Below are positions 1-8,211 of a stretch of 26,060 nt of DNA, piece by piece. Numbering within the stretch: the first letter of the stretch is position 1; each line of letters opens with the position of its first letter. Below the pieces are notes generated by a model that worked only from the letters and a program-made list of their open reading frames with translations, was not told the origin of the DNA and did no database searches. A program made the position numbers and the translations under genes. Source of the DNA: an uncultured Chlorobiaceae bacterium (lineage in GTDB: Bacteria; Bacteroidota; Chlorobiia; Chlorobiales; Chlorobiaceae); the NCBI GenBank assembly GCA_903874585.1, contig CAIQSY010000165.1:1-26060 (forward strand), read 5' to 3'.

Positions 1-45
1 AATGTTAGATAAATTTGCCGCGTAGCATCAAAAGTAAAATCAAGC

Positions 46-3000
46 ATGACACAAAAGCTGACTGAATCCGCCATAGAAGAGTTTGCCATTCATCTGTTTG
101 AGCGGCAGGGCTATAGCTATATCTACGGACCGGATATTGCACCTGACGGGACCAACCCTGAGCGCAGTCATTACGATGAGGTGCTGCTTACGGGAAGGTT
201 TGAAGATGCGCTTCGCCGCATTAATTTTCGGCATTCTCCTTCAGTGTTGCAGACAGCGCTGAAAGAGGTACAACGCATCCACTCGCCTGATCTTCTGGCT
301 AATAATGAAGCCTTTCATCGCCTGCTTACTGAAGGTGTTGGGGTGGGCTATCAGCAGAATGGCAATGAGCGCGGCGATCTGGTGAAGCTGATTGATTTTG
401 ACACCCCAGAGAACAATGAGTTTGTGGTGGCGAATCAGTTTACGGTCATCGAAAACCATCAGAACAAACGCCCCGACATTGTGCTCTTTGTTAACGGCAT
501 TCCTCTGGTGGTGCTCGAACTGAAAAACGCTGCCGATGAAAACGCAACCATCAAGTCGGCGTTCCGTCAAATTGAAACCTACAAGCAGGCCATACCAGCA
601 CTCTTCACTTCAAACGCCATTGTCGTCATCTCCGACGGGCTTGAGGCCAGAGCAGGCTCTCTTTCTGCTGGTTTCTCCCGTTTCATGGCATGGAAAAGTG
701 CTGACGGCAAAGCTGAAGCCTCGCATCTGGTCAGTCAGCTTGAAACGCTGATTACGGGGATGTTGAACAAGGCAACGCTTCTCGACCTTGTGCGTCATTT
801 TATAGTTTTTGAGAAAAGTAAAAAGGAAGATCCTGTTACCAGTATCGTCACCATCACGTCGGTGAAGAAGCTGGCAGCCTATCACCAGTACTATGCCGTC
901 AATGCCGCTGTAGCCTCAACCCTGCGGGCAGTTGACTTGGACGCACACATGCAAGCTCACGAAAATCCGGTGAGTTATGGCCTTCCTGGGATAGCTGGGC
1001 AGCCAAAGGGCGACATGAAGGCGGGAGTTGTTTGGCACACTCAGGGGTCAGGCAAATCGCTCTCGATGGTCTTTTACACCGGCAAGATTGTGCTGGTACT
1101 CAATAATCCTACCATTCTTGTCATAACCGACCGCAACGATCTCGACGATCAGTTGTTCGATACCTTTGCTGCATCAAAACAGTTGTTGCGGCAGGAGCCG
1201 GTGCAGGCTGAGAACCGGGAGCAGTTGAAAGAGCTGTTGAAAGTCGCTTCCGGCGGGGTGATCTTTTCAACCATCCAGAAATTTCAGCCCTCAGAAGGGA
1301 ATGTCTATGAGCAGTTATCCTCTCGCCGAAATATTGTGGTTATTGCCGACGAAGCCCACCGCACCCAATATGGATTCACCGCCAAAACCATTGATGAGAA
1401 AAATGGTGATGGTATGGTGATTGGTAAAAAGGTTGTCTACGGCTTTGCCAAGTATCTGCGCGACGCTCTGCCGAATGCCACCTATCTCGGCTTTACCGGC
1501 ACGCCGATTGAGAAAACCGACGTGAATACTCCGGCAGTTTTCGGCAACTATGTCGATATCTACGATATAGCACAGGCTGTTGAAGATGGTGCCACCGTGC
1601 GGATTTTCTATGAAAGTCGGTTGGCCAAGGTTGAGCTTGAAGAGGAGGGCAGAAAACTTATTGCTGAACTTGATGAAGAGCTTGACCAGAAGCAACTGAG
1701 CGACACGCAACAAAGCAAGGCCAGATGGACGAGAATGGAGGCGCTGATTGGCAGTGCCATGCGCATTAAAAATGTTGCGAAGGATATTGTCACTCACTTT
1801 GAAGCCCGGCAGGAGGTGTTTGCTGGCAAGGGGATGATTGTCTGCATGTCACGCCGCATTGCCGCCGAGTTGTATGCAGAGATCATAAATCTCCGTTCTG
1901 CATGGCATTCCGACGAGATAAACAAGGGTGTCATCAAGGTGGTGATGACCTCCGCTTCGAGTGATGGCCCAGTGTTGTCCAAACATAATACGACAAAGGA
2001 ACAGCGCAAACTGCTGGCCGAACGCATGAAAGATGATGACGATCCGCTGAAACTGGTGATTGTCTGCGATATGTGGCTCACTGGTTTTGACGCCCCTTCG
2101 TTGCATACCATCTACATCGACAAGCCGATGAAAGGGCACAACCTGATGCAGGCGATTGCCCGCGTGAACCGTGTGTACAAAGACAAGCCCGGCGGTCTGG
2201 TGGTGGACTATCTGGGGATTGCTGCCGACCTGAAAGAGGCGCTCTCTTTCTATTCCGATTCCGGCGGAAAAGGCGATCCCACACTCTTGCAGGAACAGGC
2301 TGTGACGCTGATGCTCGAAAAGATCGAAGTGGTATCGGCGATGTACCACGGCTTCAACTACGAAGAGTATTTCGATGCCGATACCGCAAAAAAGCTCTCG
2401 CTCATTCTTGCAGCCGAAGAGCATATTCTCGGTCTTGACGATGGCCGGAAGCGCTATAGTAACGAAGTGACCCTTCTCTCACAGAGCTTTGCCATTGCTA
2501 TTCCTCATGAGCAAGCCATGGGAGTAAAAGATGAGGTCGGCTTTTTTCAGGCAGTAAAGGCACGTCTTGCAAAATTTGATAGCACCGGCAACGGCTACAG
2601 TAACGACGATATCGAAACCACCATTCGCCAGGTAATCGACAAGGCGCTGGTCTCCGAAAAGGTGATTGATGTTTTTGATGCAGCCGGAATCAAAAAACCG
2701 GATATCTCCATTCTCTCCGAAGAGTTTCTGGCTGAACTGAAAGGGCACAAGCACAAGAATATAGCCCTTGAGGTGCTGAAAAAACTGCTCAATGACGAGC
2801 TCAAAGTACGCGCCAAAAAGAACCTCGTTCAGAGCAAAAGCTTGCTTGAGATGCTCGAAAAAGCCATCAAGAAGTACCACAACAAAATTCTCTCCGCCGC
2901 TGAAGTCATGGATGAGCTGATCAAAATCAGCAAAGAGATTGTTGCTTCAGACGAGGAGGCTGAACATCTTGGTCTCAGCGATTTTGAATATGCCTTTTAC

Positions 3001-3261
3001 ACCGCAGTGGCCAGCAACGACAGTGCTCGAGAACTCATGCAGCAGGAGAAACTGCGTGAACTGGCAGTTGTCCTGACCCAGCGAGTTCGCGAAAATGCCT
3101 CGATAGACTGGACGATCAAGGAGAGCGTCAAAGCCAAATTGAAAGTAATCGTAAAACGCACTCTCCGCCAATTCGGCTACCCTCCCGACATGCAACTTCT
3201 TGCCACGGAAACGGTTCTCAAACAGGCAGAGATGATTGCCAGTGAACTGGTGGCTGGGTGA
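46..3261 (+). CDS. hsdR: Type I restriction endonuclease, R (motor/nuclease) subunit
   Basis: HsdR is the ATP-dependent translocase and nuclease of a type I restriction-modification complex, which works with HsdM and HsdS to cut unmethylated foreign DNA. The 1071-residue length fits the family. Seen in the protein: a PD-(D/E)xK nuclease core (D144, ELK at 158-160, and a QxxxY motif at 175-179), helicase motif I GSGKS at 334-338, a DEAH box at 435-438, motif III TGTP at 484-487, TGFDAP at 679-684 and the motif VI stretch QAIARVNR at 702-709. The C-terminal third is helical and charged, as expected for the part that binds the methylase. All key motifs are present and the frame is uninterrupted, so the subunit looks functional. 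hsdM and hsdS are not in the window and presumably lie upstream. In the 45 bases before the ATG a short open frame ends in TAG at 23-25, which could be the tail of the preceding gene. A weak hairpin plus T-tract (3267-3290) follows the stop. Confidence 0.96.
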   Translation: MTQKLTESAIEEFAIHLFERQGYSYIYGPDIAPDGTNPERSHYDEVLLTGRFEDALRRINFRHSPSVLQTALKEVQRIHSPDLLANNEAFHRLLTEGVGVGYQQNGNERGDLVKLIDFDTPENNEFVVANQFTVIENHQNKRPDIVLFVNGIPLVVLELKNAADENATIKSAFRQIETYKQAIPALFTSNAIVVISDGLEARAGSLSAGFSRFMAWKSADGKAEASHLVSQLETLITGMLNKATLLDLVRHFIVFEKSKKEDPVTSIVTITSVKKLAAYHQYYAVNAAVASTLRAVDLDAHMQAHENPVSYGLPGIAGQPKGDMKAGVVWHTQGSGKSLSMVFYTGKIVLVLNNPTILVITDRNDLDDQLFDTFAASKQLLRQEPVQAENREQLKELLKVASGGVIFSTIQKFQPSEGNVYEQLSSRRNIVVIADEAHRTQYGFTAKTIDEKNGDGMVIGKKVVYGFAKYLRDALPNATYLGFTGTPIEKTDVNTPAVFGNYVDIYDIAQAVEDGATVRIFYESRLAKVELEEEGRKLIAELDEELDQKQLSDTQQSKARWTRMEALIGSAMRIKNVAKDIVTHFEARQEVFAGKGMIVCMSRRIAAELYAEIINLRSAWHSDEINKGVIKVVMTSASSDGPVLSKHNTTKEQRKLLAERMKDDDDPLKLVIVCDMWLTGFDAPSLHTIYIDKPMKGHNLMQAIARVNRVYKDKPGGLVVDYLGIAADLKEALSFYSDSGGKGDPTLLQEQAVTLMLEKIEVVSAMYHGFNYEEYFDADTAKKLSLILAAEEHILGLDDGRKRYSNEVTLLSQSFAIAIPHEQAMGVKDEVGFFQAVKARLAKFDSTGNGYSNDDIETTIRQVIDKALVSEKVIDVFDAAGIKKPDISILSEEFLAELKGHKHKNIALEVLKKLLNDELKVRAKKNLVQSKSLLEMLEKAIKKYHNKILSAAEVMDELIKISKEIVASDEEAEHLGLSDFEYAFYTAVASNDSARELMQQEKLRELAVVLTQRVRENASIDWTIKESVKAKLKVIVKRTLRQFGYPPDMQLLATETVLKQAEMIASELVAG

Positions 3262-3637
3262 TATTTGCCCTGTGTTGGGCTCTCTTTTTCAATGGGTAAC
3301 GTTCGATGGTTCAACTGTTTCTCGAAATATATGCGCTGTACTAACAGCCGTGATAGTGGGACGATGTGGCTTCTGTGCCGGTTTTTCACCGTTTCAAATG
3401 CAGATTGCACCGAAATTTTGAGCAACTCACCCAGAATCGTTGTAACTTATCAACTTGGCTGCCATACAGAGTCTCTTGCAGACGGCAACTTTTTTCCCTT
3501 TTTTCCTTTGGGCACAATTTTTTGACTCGTTATCTGCTATCAGTATTGTGCGTTATATACTTTTTCTCACCTCTAACATCACCACCTTTGTTCTACGGTT
3601 ATCATCTCTCTCATAAACGTTATCCTGTTGCTGGTCG
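3262..3637. other. Intergenic region between hsdR and the metallopeptidase gene
   Basis: This is 376 bases without a convincing gene. Short open frames on both strands give no recognisable protein and have no good ribosome binding site. Just after the hsdR stop a four-base-pair GCCC/GGGC hairpin followed by TCTCTTTTT (3267-3290) could be a weak terminator. A pyrimidine-rich stretch occupies about 3488-3530. I see no transposase remnant, CRISPR-like repeat or tRNA. Confidence 0.5.
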
Positions 3638-4390
3638 ATGAGCATGACTTCGAGTAATCAGCAATCATCCTCATTTCCACCACCTTATACTGTGGTGGTC
3701 AGCCCGCGTGCAAAGTATGCACGGTTGAAGATGATGCCGCATGAGGGGCTTGTTGTGGTGCTGCCGAAAGGGTTCAACAACAAAGAGATTCCTGCACTGC
3801 TGCAACGCCATGAGGCGTGGATACGCGAAATATCTGCTCAACTTGATGCGCATCGTCCAGAGCCGCAGCCTGTAACGGAGCATGGCTTGCCCAACTCGAT
3901 TGCTTTCCCTCATTTTGCGGATGAGTGGAGCATTGAGTATCGCCAGAGCGCGATTGGTGAGGTTGAGATGGTTGAGCGTTCCGGCAACACGCTGCTGATC
4001 TCCGGCGATGTTGCCAATGCGCCGCTCTGCCGTCAACTGATGGCTTCGTGGCTGAAGCATCGCGCAAAAAAGCTGCTGATTCCGCTTTTTGCTCAGCTCG
4101 CTGCCCAGCATGGTTTTTCGTACGGTGAGGCAAAGGTGCGATTGCTGCACTCGCGCTGGGGGAGTTGCGCCTCAAGTGGCCTTATCACCCTGAACACCAA
4201 ACTGCTCTTTTTGCCGGAGCATCTTATTCACCACATTATGGTGCATGAGTTGTGCCATACGGTTCATCCTAACCACTCCAGATCCTTTTGGGCGCTTGTG
4301 CAACAGCACGATCCTTTATGGCAGCTTCATCGGCGCGATATGGAGAGTGCATGGAAATATGTGCCAGCGTGGGTTTCTGAAAAATCTTGA
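3638..4390 (+). CDS. YgjP/SprT-like zinc metallopeptidase (DUF45, M48-type annotation)
   Basis: This is a predicted cytoplasmic zinc metallopeptidase of the YgjP-like family (DUF45). The protein is 250 residues. Its C-terminal half holds the family signature RWGSC at 173-177 and the zinc site HELCH at 203-207 followed by NHS at 212-214, whose histidine (213) is the likely third ligand; the glutamate of HExxH is the catalytic base. There is no signal peptide or membrane segment. The N-terminal half is the beta-rich region usual for the family. The cellular substrate is not known. Genes of this family are often found next to type I restriction genes, and here it follows hsdR on the same strand, but the 376-base gap means a shared transcript is not certain. 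A second ATG two codons in (3644) is an alternative start; neither has a strong ribosome binding site. Confidence 0.88.
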   Translation: MSMTSSNQQSSSFPPPYTVVVSPRAKYARLKMMPHEGLVVVLPKGFNNKEIPALLQRHEAWIREISAQLDAHRPEPQPVTEHGLPNSIAFPHFADEWSIEYRQSAIGEVEMVERSGNTLLISGDVANAPLCRQLMASWLKHRAKKLLIPLFAQLAAQHGFSYGEAKVRLLHSRWGSCASSGLITLNTKLLFLPEHLIHHIMVHELCHTVHPNHSRSFWALVQQHDPLWQLHRRDMESAWKYVPAWVSEKS

Positions 4391-4408
4391 TAATTATCTC
4401 AATACACT

Positions 4409-5665
4409 ATGCAATTCGATTCACTGAATATTATTGATCCAATTTTAACTGCTTTGAAAGAAGAGGGTTACACTTTACCAACTCCGATACAGGAGGAGGC
4501 AATCCCGATTATTCTTGATGGCAAGGATTTGCTTGGCTGTGCGCAAACCGGCACAGGCAAAACGGCGGCGTTTGCCATTCCTATTCTGCAACTCCTTTCT
4601 GCCAATAAAGTGTACGACAGAAAGCGCAAAATTCGCAGCTTGATTGTAACGCCAACACGAGAACTTGCTATCCAGATTGGCGAGAGCTTTAAAGCCTATG
4701 GTCGCCACACCGGACTCACCAACACGGTAATTTTTGGTGGTGTGAATCAGAACCCGCAAGCCGCTTCGCTCAGTAAAGGGGTGGATATTCTTATTGCCAC
4801 GCCCGGCAGGTTGCTCGATTTGCTGGGGCAGCAAGTGCTGCATTTGCGAGATGTGGAGATTCTCGTGCTTGATGAGGCGGATCGTATGCTCGATATGGGT
4901 TTTATCCACGATGTCAAAAGAATCCTTGCGCTGGTGCCGAAAAAGCGGCAATCGCTCTTCTTTTCAGCCACCATGCCGCCTGAGATTGTGAAGCTTGCCG
5001 CTACAATTCTGCATAACCCATCAACCGTTACGGTAACGCCGGTCTCCTCAACCGTGGAGATTATCAACCAAGCCATCTACTTTGTGGACAAGGGCAATAA
5101 AAGTGCGCTGCTTGTCGATATTTTGCAGAACAAAACCATCAAAACAGCGCTGGTTTTTACGCGTACCAAGCATGGCGCCGATAAAGTGGTGAAGCTGCTG
5201 GATAAGCACCATGTCAAGGCGGAGGCAATCCATGGCAACAAGGCGCAGAATGCACGTCAGCGGGCACTGAACAACTTCAAAGCGCAAACAACGCGCGTGC
5301 TGGTGGCAACCGATATTGCGGCACGCGGTATTGATGTTGATGATTTGGAGTATGTCATTAATTTTGAACTGCCCAATATTGCCGAAACCTATGTGCATCG
5401 TATCGGGCGAACAGGCAGGGCCGGTGCAAAAGGTACGGCAATCTCATTTTGTGATGCAGAGGAAAAAGAGTATCTGCGCGATATTGAAAAGTTGATTGCG
5501 AAAAAAATCCCCGTGGTTGATAATCACCCATTTCCGCTGATTGATCATAATCCAGTCAAAGCCCCAAAGCAGCAGGGAAGAGGCAATAGTGGTCATCCTG
5601 GTCCAAAACCACCGGCAACAAGTACGGCAAAACGGTGGTCTGGACGTCCAGGAAAAGGGCGATAA
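4409..5665 (+). CDS. DEAD-box ATP-dependent RNA helicase, RhlE-like
   Basis: This protein unwinds short RNA duplexes using ATP, typically in ribosome assembly or mRNA decay. The 418 residues contain every core motif: a Q motif (PTPIQ, about 24-28), Walker A AQTGTGKT at 45-52, PTREL about 82-86, DEAD at 155-158, SAT at 186-188, ARGIDV about 305-310 and HRIGRTGR at 330-337. The tail after about residue 375 is basic and rich in glycine, proline and lysine, the usual non-specific RNA-binding extension of RhlE-type enzymes. The subfamily is inferred from the overall layout; it could equally carry another generic DEAD-box name. It begins 18 bases after the metallopeptidase stop, so the two may be co-transcribed. 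No strong ribosome binding site precedes the ATG. Confidence 0.95.
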   Translation: MQFDSLNIIDPILTALKEEGYTLPTPIQEEAIPIILDGKDLLGCAQTGTGKTAAFAIPILQLLSANKVYDRKRKIRSLIVTPTRELAIQIGESFKAYGRHTGLTNTVIFGGVNQNPQAASLSKGVDILIATPGRLLDLLGQQVLHLRDVEILVLDEADRMLDMGFIHDVKRILALVPKKRQSLFFSATMPPEIVKLAATILHNPSTVTVTPVSSTVEIINQAIYFVDKGNKSALLVDILQNKTIKTALVFTRTKHGADKVVKLLDKHHVKAEAIHGNKAQNARQRALNNFKAQTTRVLVATDIAARGIDVDDLEYVINFELPNIAETYVHRIGRTGRAGAKGTAISFCDAEEKEYLRDIEKLIAKKIPVVDNHPFPLIDHNPVKAPKQQGRGNSGHPGPKPPATSTAKRWSGRPGKGR

Positions 5666-5686
5666 CGCATCGGGTTCAGCGTCGGT

Positions 5687-6130
5687 TCAGGGGATAAGCA
5701 GCTTGAATCCCGTTTGAGCATCAAGCTTGCGGCTTGCGTTGTTGTCGAGCAGTTCTGTCATAATCACCTCCATGACGTGCCACACTTTTACGCCGTTGCG
5801 GATACAGCCGGTAACGGTGTTCTCTTCTCGTCCGCAAGCAAAGTGAGCGTGCAGCATCGGGTTGCCTTGCTCATCAGGAAAAATGGTGCCCGTGCCGGTG
5901 ATTTCATGCACATCGTAAAGTTCGTGCGTCATCGGAATAACGGGGTGGCTTCGTCCCTCTTCCGGTCCAACCACCAGCAGGCTTCCCTTATCAGCCCCGC
6001 CAACGGCAATAAACGACGCTCGCGTCATGGCGTGATCGCGCGCGAATTGTTCAAGTTTTTCGTGGACGATATCCCCATCTTCCAGCCGGATAACAAAAAC
6101 TCGCCCCTGTTGTGCTTCAGAATATTGCAT
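5687..6130 (-). CDS. PPC-domain (DUF296) protein
   Basis: This is a 147-residue single-domain protein of the plants-and-prokaryotes-conserved (PPC, DUF296) family. In plants the domain is joined to AT-hook DNA-binding motifs; bacterial members are stand-alone trimers and usually carry a metal site. The histidine cluster HAHFACG at 94-100 is the diagnostic motif and probably binds the metal; H69 and H75 are nearby candidates. The N-terminus (GRVFVIRLEDGD) and the IAVGGADKGS segment also match the family fold. There is no AT-hook, so a DNA-binding role is not shown by the sequence. It converges with the helicase gene, with 21 bases between the stop codons and no obvious terminator hairpin. The exact function of bacterial members is unsettled. 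Confidence 0.85.
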   Translation of the reverse strand: MQYSEAQQGRVFVIRLEDGDIVHEKLEQFARDHAMTRASFIAVGGADKGSLLVVGPEEGRSHPVIPMTHELYDVHEITGTGTIFPDEQGNPMLHAHFACGREENTVTGCIRNGVKVWHVMEVIMTELLDNNASRKLDAQTGFKLLIP

Positions 6131-6234
6131 TGCTCTTGAATTTTACGTGAAAGCGTTCTCTTTGGGTGAAGAAACCCAATAATCGTAGAGTAATGTAGCA
6201 AAAGCTCATCAGGAGATAAACATCACGTCGATTA

Positions 6235-6340
6235 ACTTTGACTTCGCTCAGCGACCATCTGTCATTTGAACCGCGATTTTTAGGATTACAGGATGGGCAG
6301 GATTTATTGCAAGGGTGGCTGAGGCTCTCGAAGCCACGAT
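6235..6340. repeat. Intergenic mosaic of short palindromic and tandem repeats
   Basis: Between the PPC gene and the 102-residue gene lies a run of small repeat-like units. A 23-base interrupted palindrome, GTGGCT ... AGCCAC, spans 6315-6337 with the spacer GAGGCTCTCGA. Just upstream AGGAT occurs three times at short intervals (6282, 6290, 6299). At 6238-6255 the text GACTTCGCTCAGCG resembles the widespread dispersed palindromic repeats of the 'cttcg-gctcag' kind known from many bacterial chromosomes. No coding frame crosses it convincingly. That the pieces are copies of dispersed genomic repeats is inference from recollection; a genome-wide copy count would decide. Confidence 0.5.
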
Positions 6341-6394
6341 GGAGCTCTGACGCAACTGCGAAGTTACATCAGAGTTTCCCATGAGTAACTCGTC

Positions 6395-6703
6395 TCAGTT
6401 ATTGAAAAATTCAACACGTAATTGTTCATCCTCATCACCGCTGACGCTGTACATTCCTTTTGTGATAATTGAGATTCCCACTTTATCTGCTGCCGGAATA
6501 ACGCTCTGCTCAATATGGTCAGCACTCTGTTTCGTGCAGCTCTTGTTGAAAAAAAGGTGCAGCACATGCCCTGTATTGCTGAATTGCAGTAGAAAATCAT
6601 TCTCATTAACAAAAATCAGGTCATCATAAGCGTAGCTGATTTCATGACCAAGCTCTTCAAGAAGTTGTGCGACGGTTCCAAGTGGACGTGTTCCTGTTTC
6701 CAT
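6395..6703 (-). CDS. Unrecognised 102-residue protein, second gene of a two-gene operon
   Basis: I do not recognise this protein. It is 102 residues, soluble and acidic, with alternating hydrophobic stretches (LIFVNENDFLLQF, HVLHLFFN) that suggest a small alpha/beta fold, and one cysteine. The gene looks real: a strong ribosome binding site GGAGG lies about eight bases before the ATG, inside the last codons of the upstream ArsC-like gene, and only three bases separate that gene's stop from this start. The arrangement implies translational coupling and a shared job with the nitrogenase-associated-type protein. No catalytic motif or metal-binding cluster is visible. Confidence 0.75.
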   Translation of the reverse strand: METGTRPLGTVAQLLEELGHEISYAYDDLIFVNENDFLLQFSNTGHVLHLFFNKSCTKQSADHIEQSVIPAADKVGISIITKGMYSVSGDEDEQLRVEFFNN

Positions 6704-6706
6704 GGC

Positions 6707-7168
6707 TTATTCCTCCGGATAGTTACATGATAAGTTGTTGCTATGAGGACATGCGTTCATATCATTTATGTCACTCATGGTGCAGTTCTTTTGTTTGTTA
6801 TCGGTTGTTTGCAAAGGTTCAAGGGTAATCAGTTTACTCAGCACCTCAATATCGAATCCCTGCAGGCGATGGCTGCCAATGTGCATCAGCGGTCGTTTTA
6901 TCAGCAGCGGCTCTTGCAGCATGAGGGCAATTGCCTCTTCGCCTGTAAACATGCTGGGGTTAATCTCGCCCGACTTAATGGATGGCGCTGCGGGATTAAA
7001 CCATTCGGCAACCTCTTTATTGCAAAAAAATGGTTCAAGCTTCTCTTGCGACCATGGGTGTTCAAGGAGATTAATGGCTTTTACAACATGTCCGGCAAGC
7101 TCAAGCATTGCTTTCTGGCGAGTGTTGTTCCTACATCCAGGTTTTTCATAAAAAAGCACGGTTGCCAT
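6707..7168 (-). CDS. ArsC/Spx-family protein, nitrogenase-associated type
   Basis: This is a thioredoxin-fold protein of the ArsC/Spx superfamily, closest in pattern to the 'nitrogenase-associated protein' group found near nif genes. The N-terminus MATVLFYEKPGC followed by RNNTRQK places a single redox-type cysteine at C12 at the start of helix 1, where arsenate reductases carry their catalytic cysteine. KRPLMHIG at 91-98 is the conserved strand with the ArsC-like cis-proline region (RPL). Length is 153 residues, somewhat longer than a bare ArsC domain; the extra C-terminal tail (about 121-153) holds three cysteines (129, 140, 148) and a histidine (142). No nif genes lie in this window, so a link to nitrogen fixation rests on family resemblance only. 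It is the first gene of a pair with the 102-residue protein downstream. An AT-rich region ahead separates it from the divergent 84-residue gene. Confidence 0.8.
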   Translation of the reverse strand: MATVLFYEKPGCRNNTRQKAMLELAGHVVKAINLLEHPWSQEKLEPFFCNKEVAEWFNPAAPSIKSGEINPSMFTGEEAIALMLQEPLLIKRPLMHIGSHRLQGFDIEVLSKLITLEPLQTTDNKQKNCTMSDINDMNACPHSNNLSCNYPEE

Positions 7169-7317
7169 AACTTTACTTTTCAGGGTTTCGTTGACTTCTT
7201 TTTTTTAAAAATAAGGATGATTTTTTTAAAAAACTAAATTTTTAATAGTAAAATATATTTAGGCAGATTTAATTAATGGTTTTCTGCTTTTTTTATTAAA
7301 AAACAGTTGGAGGATTT
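7169..7317. promoter_or_regulatory. AT-rich divergent promoter region
   Basis: This 149-base gap separates two divergent genes and must hold both promoters. It is extremely AT-rich, with T and A tracts at about 7198-7210 and 7223-7235 and further A/T runs to 7300. The tracts make clear -10 and -35 assignment unreliable by eye, so I do not name individual boxes. The + strand gene has a strong ribosome binding site GGAGG near 7310, correctly spaced before its ATG. Confidence 0.4.
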
Positions 7318-7572
7318 ATGGCTGAAAGTAATTTACAGGCATGGGAAAAAGTGCTGGAGTATTCATCAGTTCCGTTGCATGGCACGATGTCGCGTAAAAT
7401 CAGAAAAGGAGTAAAATTGCAGATTAATGAGGGGAGCATCTACGAAGATGCAGTACTCTTTATCAGCGATCTTTTTCTGCGGGTGACACAGGAGGCTGAT
7501 GGCGAAAGCGTGAATACTTATTATGACATGAAGGCTATTTTGAGTATTCGCACGTACAGCAGTAAGGAGTAA
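7318..7572 (+). CDS. Unrecognised 84-residue conserved-looking protein
   Basis: I cannot assign this protein by family. It is 84 residues, without signal peptide, membrane segment or cysteines. It is clearly expressed-looking: a GGAGG ribosome binding site sits about seven bases before the ATG and the stop is followed by a strong hairpin. The pattern from about residue 18 onward (PLHGTMSRKIRKGVKLQINEG, then IYEDAVLFISDLFLRVTQ, then YYDMKAILSIRTY) alternates hydrophobic and polar residues in four or five strands with a central 'D-x-F-L-x-V' turn. That is reminiscent of a small beta-barrel such as an Sm/LSm or SH3-like fold. This is inference from pattern only. It stands alone on the + strand between a divergent and a convergent gene. 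Confidence 0.7.
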   Translation: MAESNLQAWEKVLEYSSVPLHGTMSRKIRKGVKLQINEGSIYEDAVLFISDLFLRVTQEADGESVNTYYDMKAILSIRTYSSKE

Positions 7573-7595
7573 TTTTTTCCTTTGCGTTGAGCGTT

Positions 7596-7628
7596 AGCCG
7601 CCGGATACTGTTCTTGTATCTGGCGGCT
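7596..7628. terminator. Strong 13-bp hairpin between convergent genes
   Basis: AGCCGCCGGATAC at 7596-7608 pairs with GTATCTGGCGGCT at 7616-7628 over 13 base pairs including one G-U, closing a seven-base loop. It lies 24 bases after the 84-residue gene and in the downstream region of arfB on the other strand. Neither strand has a long T-tract directly after the stem, so it is either a non-canonical bidirectional terminator or a transcript-end stabiliser. Confidence 0.6.
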
Positions 7629-7749
7629 TCTGTGTATCGTCAAATTGCAGCCGCAAAAAACTGAGGCATTTCATCGTTGAACTCATCGGATAAAGTGGGC
7701 GCTTTGTCGTTCTGGAATTGTCCATAACATTGGCAGGGCACCTGCTCCC

Positions 7750-8163
7750 TTAATACTCCACTCTGCCACGCATCGCTTTGACCGAGCTTCGTTTCACCTT
7801 GCTCTCAATGCGCCGCTCTTTCGAACTTTTCGTTGGCATCGTGGTCTTGCGTTTTTTTATCGGCTGTGCAGCTCGCTGAAGCAGTGCTTGCAGGCGCAAC
7901 ATGGCATCGGTACGATTCTTCTCCTGTGAACGGTAGCGTTGCGCCTTGATAATGATGACGCCATCCTTCGACAGTCGATGATCCTTCAGCAGCAGCAATT
8001 TTTTACAAAAATCCTCTGGAAGCGATGATGCTCTGATATTGAACCGGAGATGCACAGCGGTTTCAACCTTGTTCACATTCTGACCGCCTGCTCCCTGCGC
8101 ACGCATGGTCTGAAGCTCGATTTCGTCATCACGGATGGTAATGGTTCGGGTGATTTGTAGCAT
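7750..8163 (-). CDS. arfB: Peptidyl-tRNA hydrolase ArfB (ribosome rescue)
   Basis: ArfB (YaeJ) enters ribosomes stalled at the end of a broken mRNA and hydrolyses the peptidyl-tRNA, releasing them without a stop codon. The 137 residues begin with the release-factor-like domain carrying GGQ at 26-28 in the context AQGAGGQNVNKVETAVHL, the catalytic signature. The C-terminal tail from about residue 100 is rich in lysine and arginine (KKRKTTMPTKSSKERR and SKVKRSS), the part that folds into the empty mRNA channel. Length and tail separate it from full release factors. A strong ribosome binding site (GAGGAG) precedes the ATG. Upstream, 48 bases away on the same strand, ends the toxin remnant. Confidence 0.95.
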   Translation of the reverse strand: MLQITRTITIRDDEIELQTMRAQGAGGQNVNKVETAVHLRFNIRASSLPEDFCKKLLLLKDHRLSKDGVIIIKAQRYRSQEKNRTDAMLRLQALLQRAAQPIKKRKTTMPTKSSKERRIESKVKRSSVKAMRGRVEY

Positions 8164-8211
8164 GACTACTCCTCTGTGAGAAGCTCACACAATGAGCGTT
8201 CCAAACATTGG

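Noticed and set aside
3177..3641. Small open frames in the hsdR-metallopeptidase gap
   Set aside because: Low-complexity, mutually overlapping frames without ribosome binding sites or recognisable motifs.
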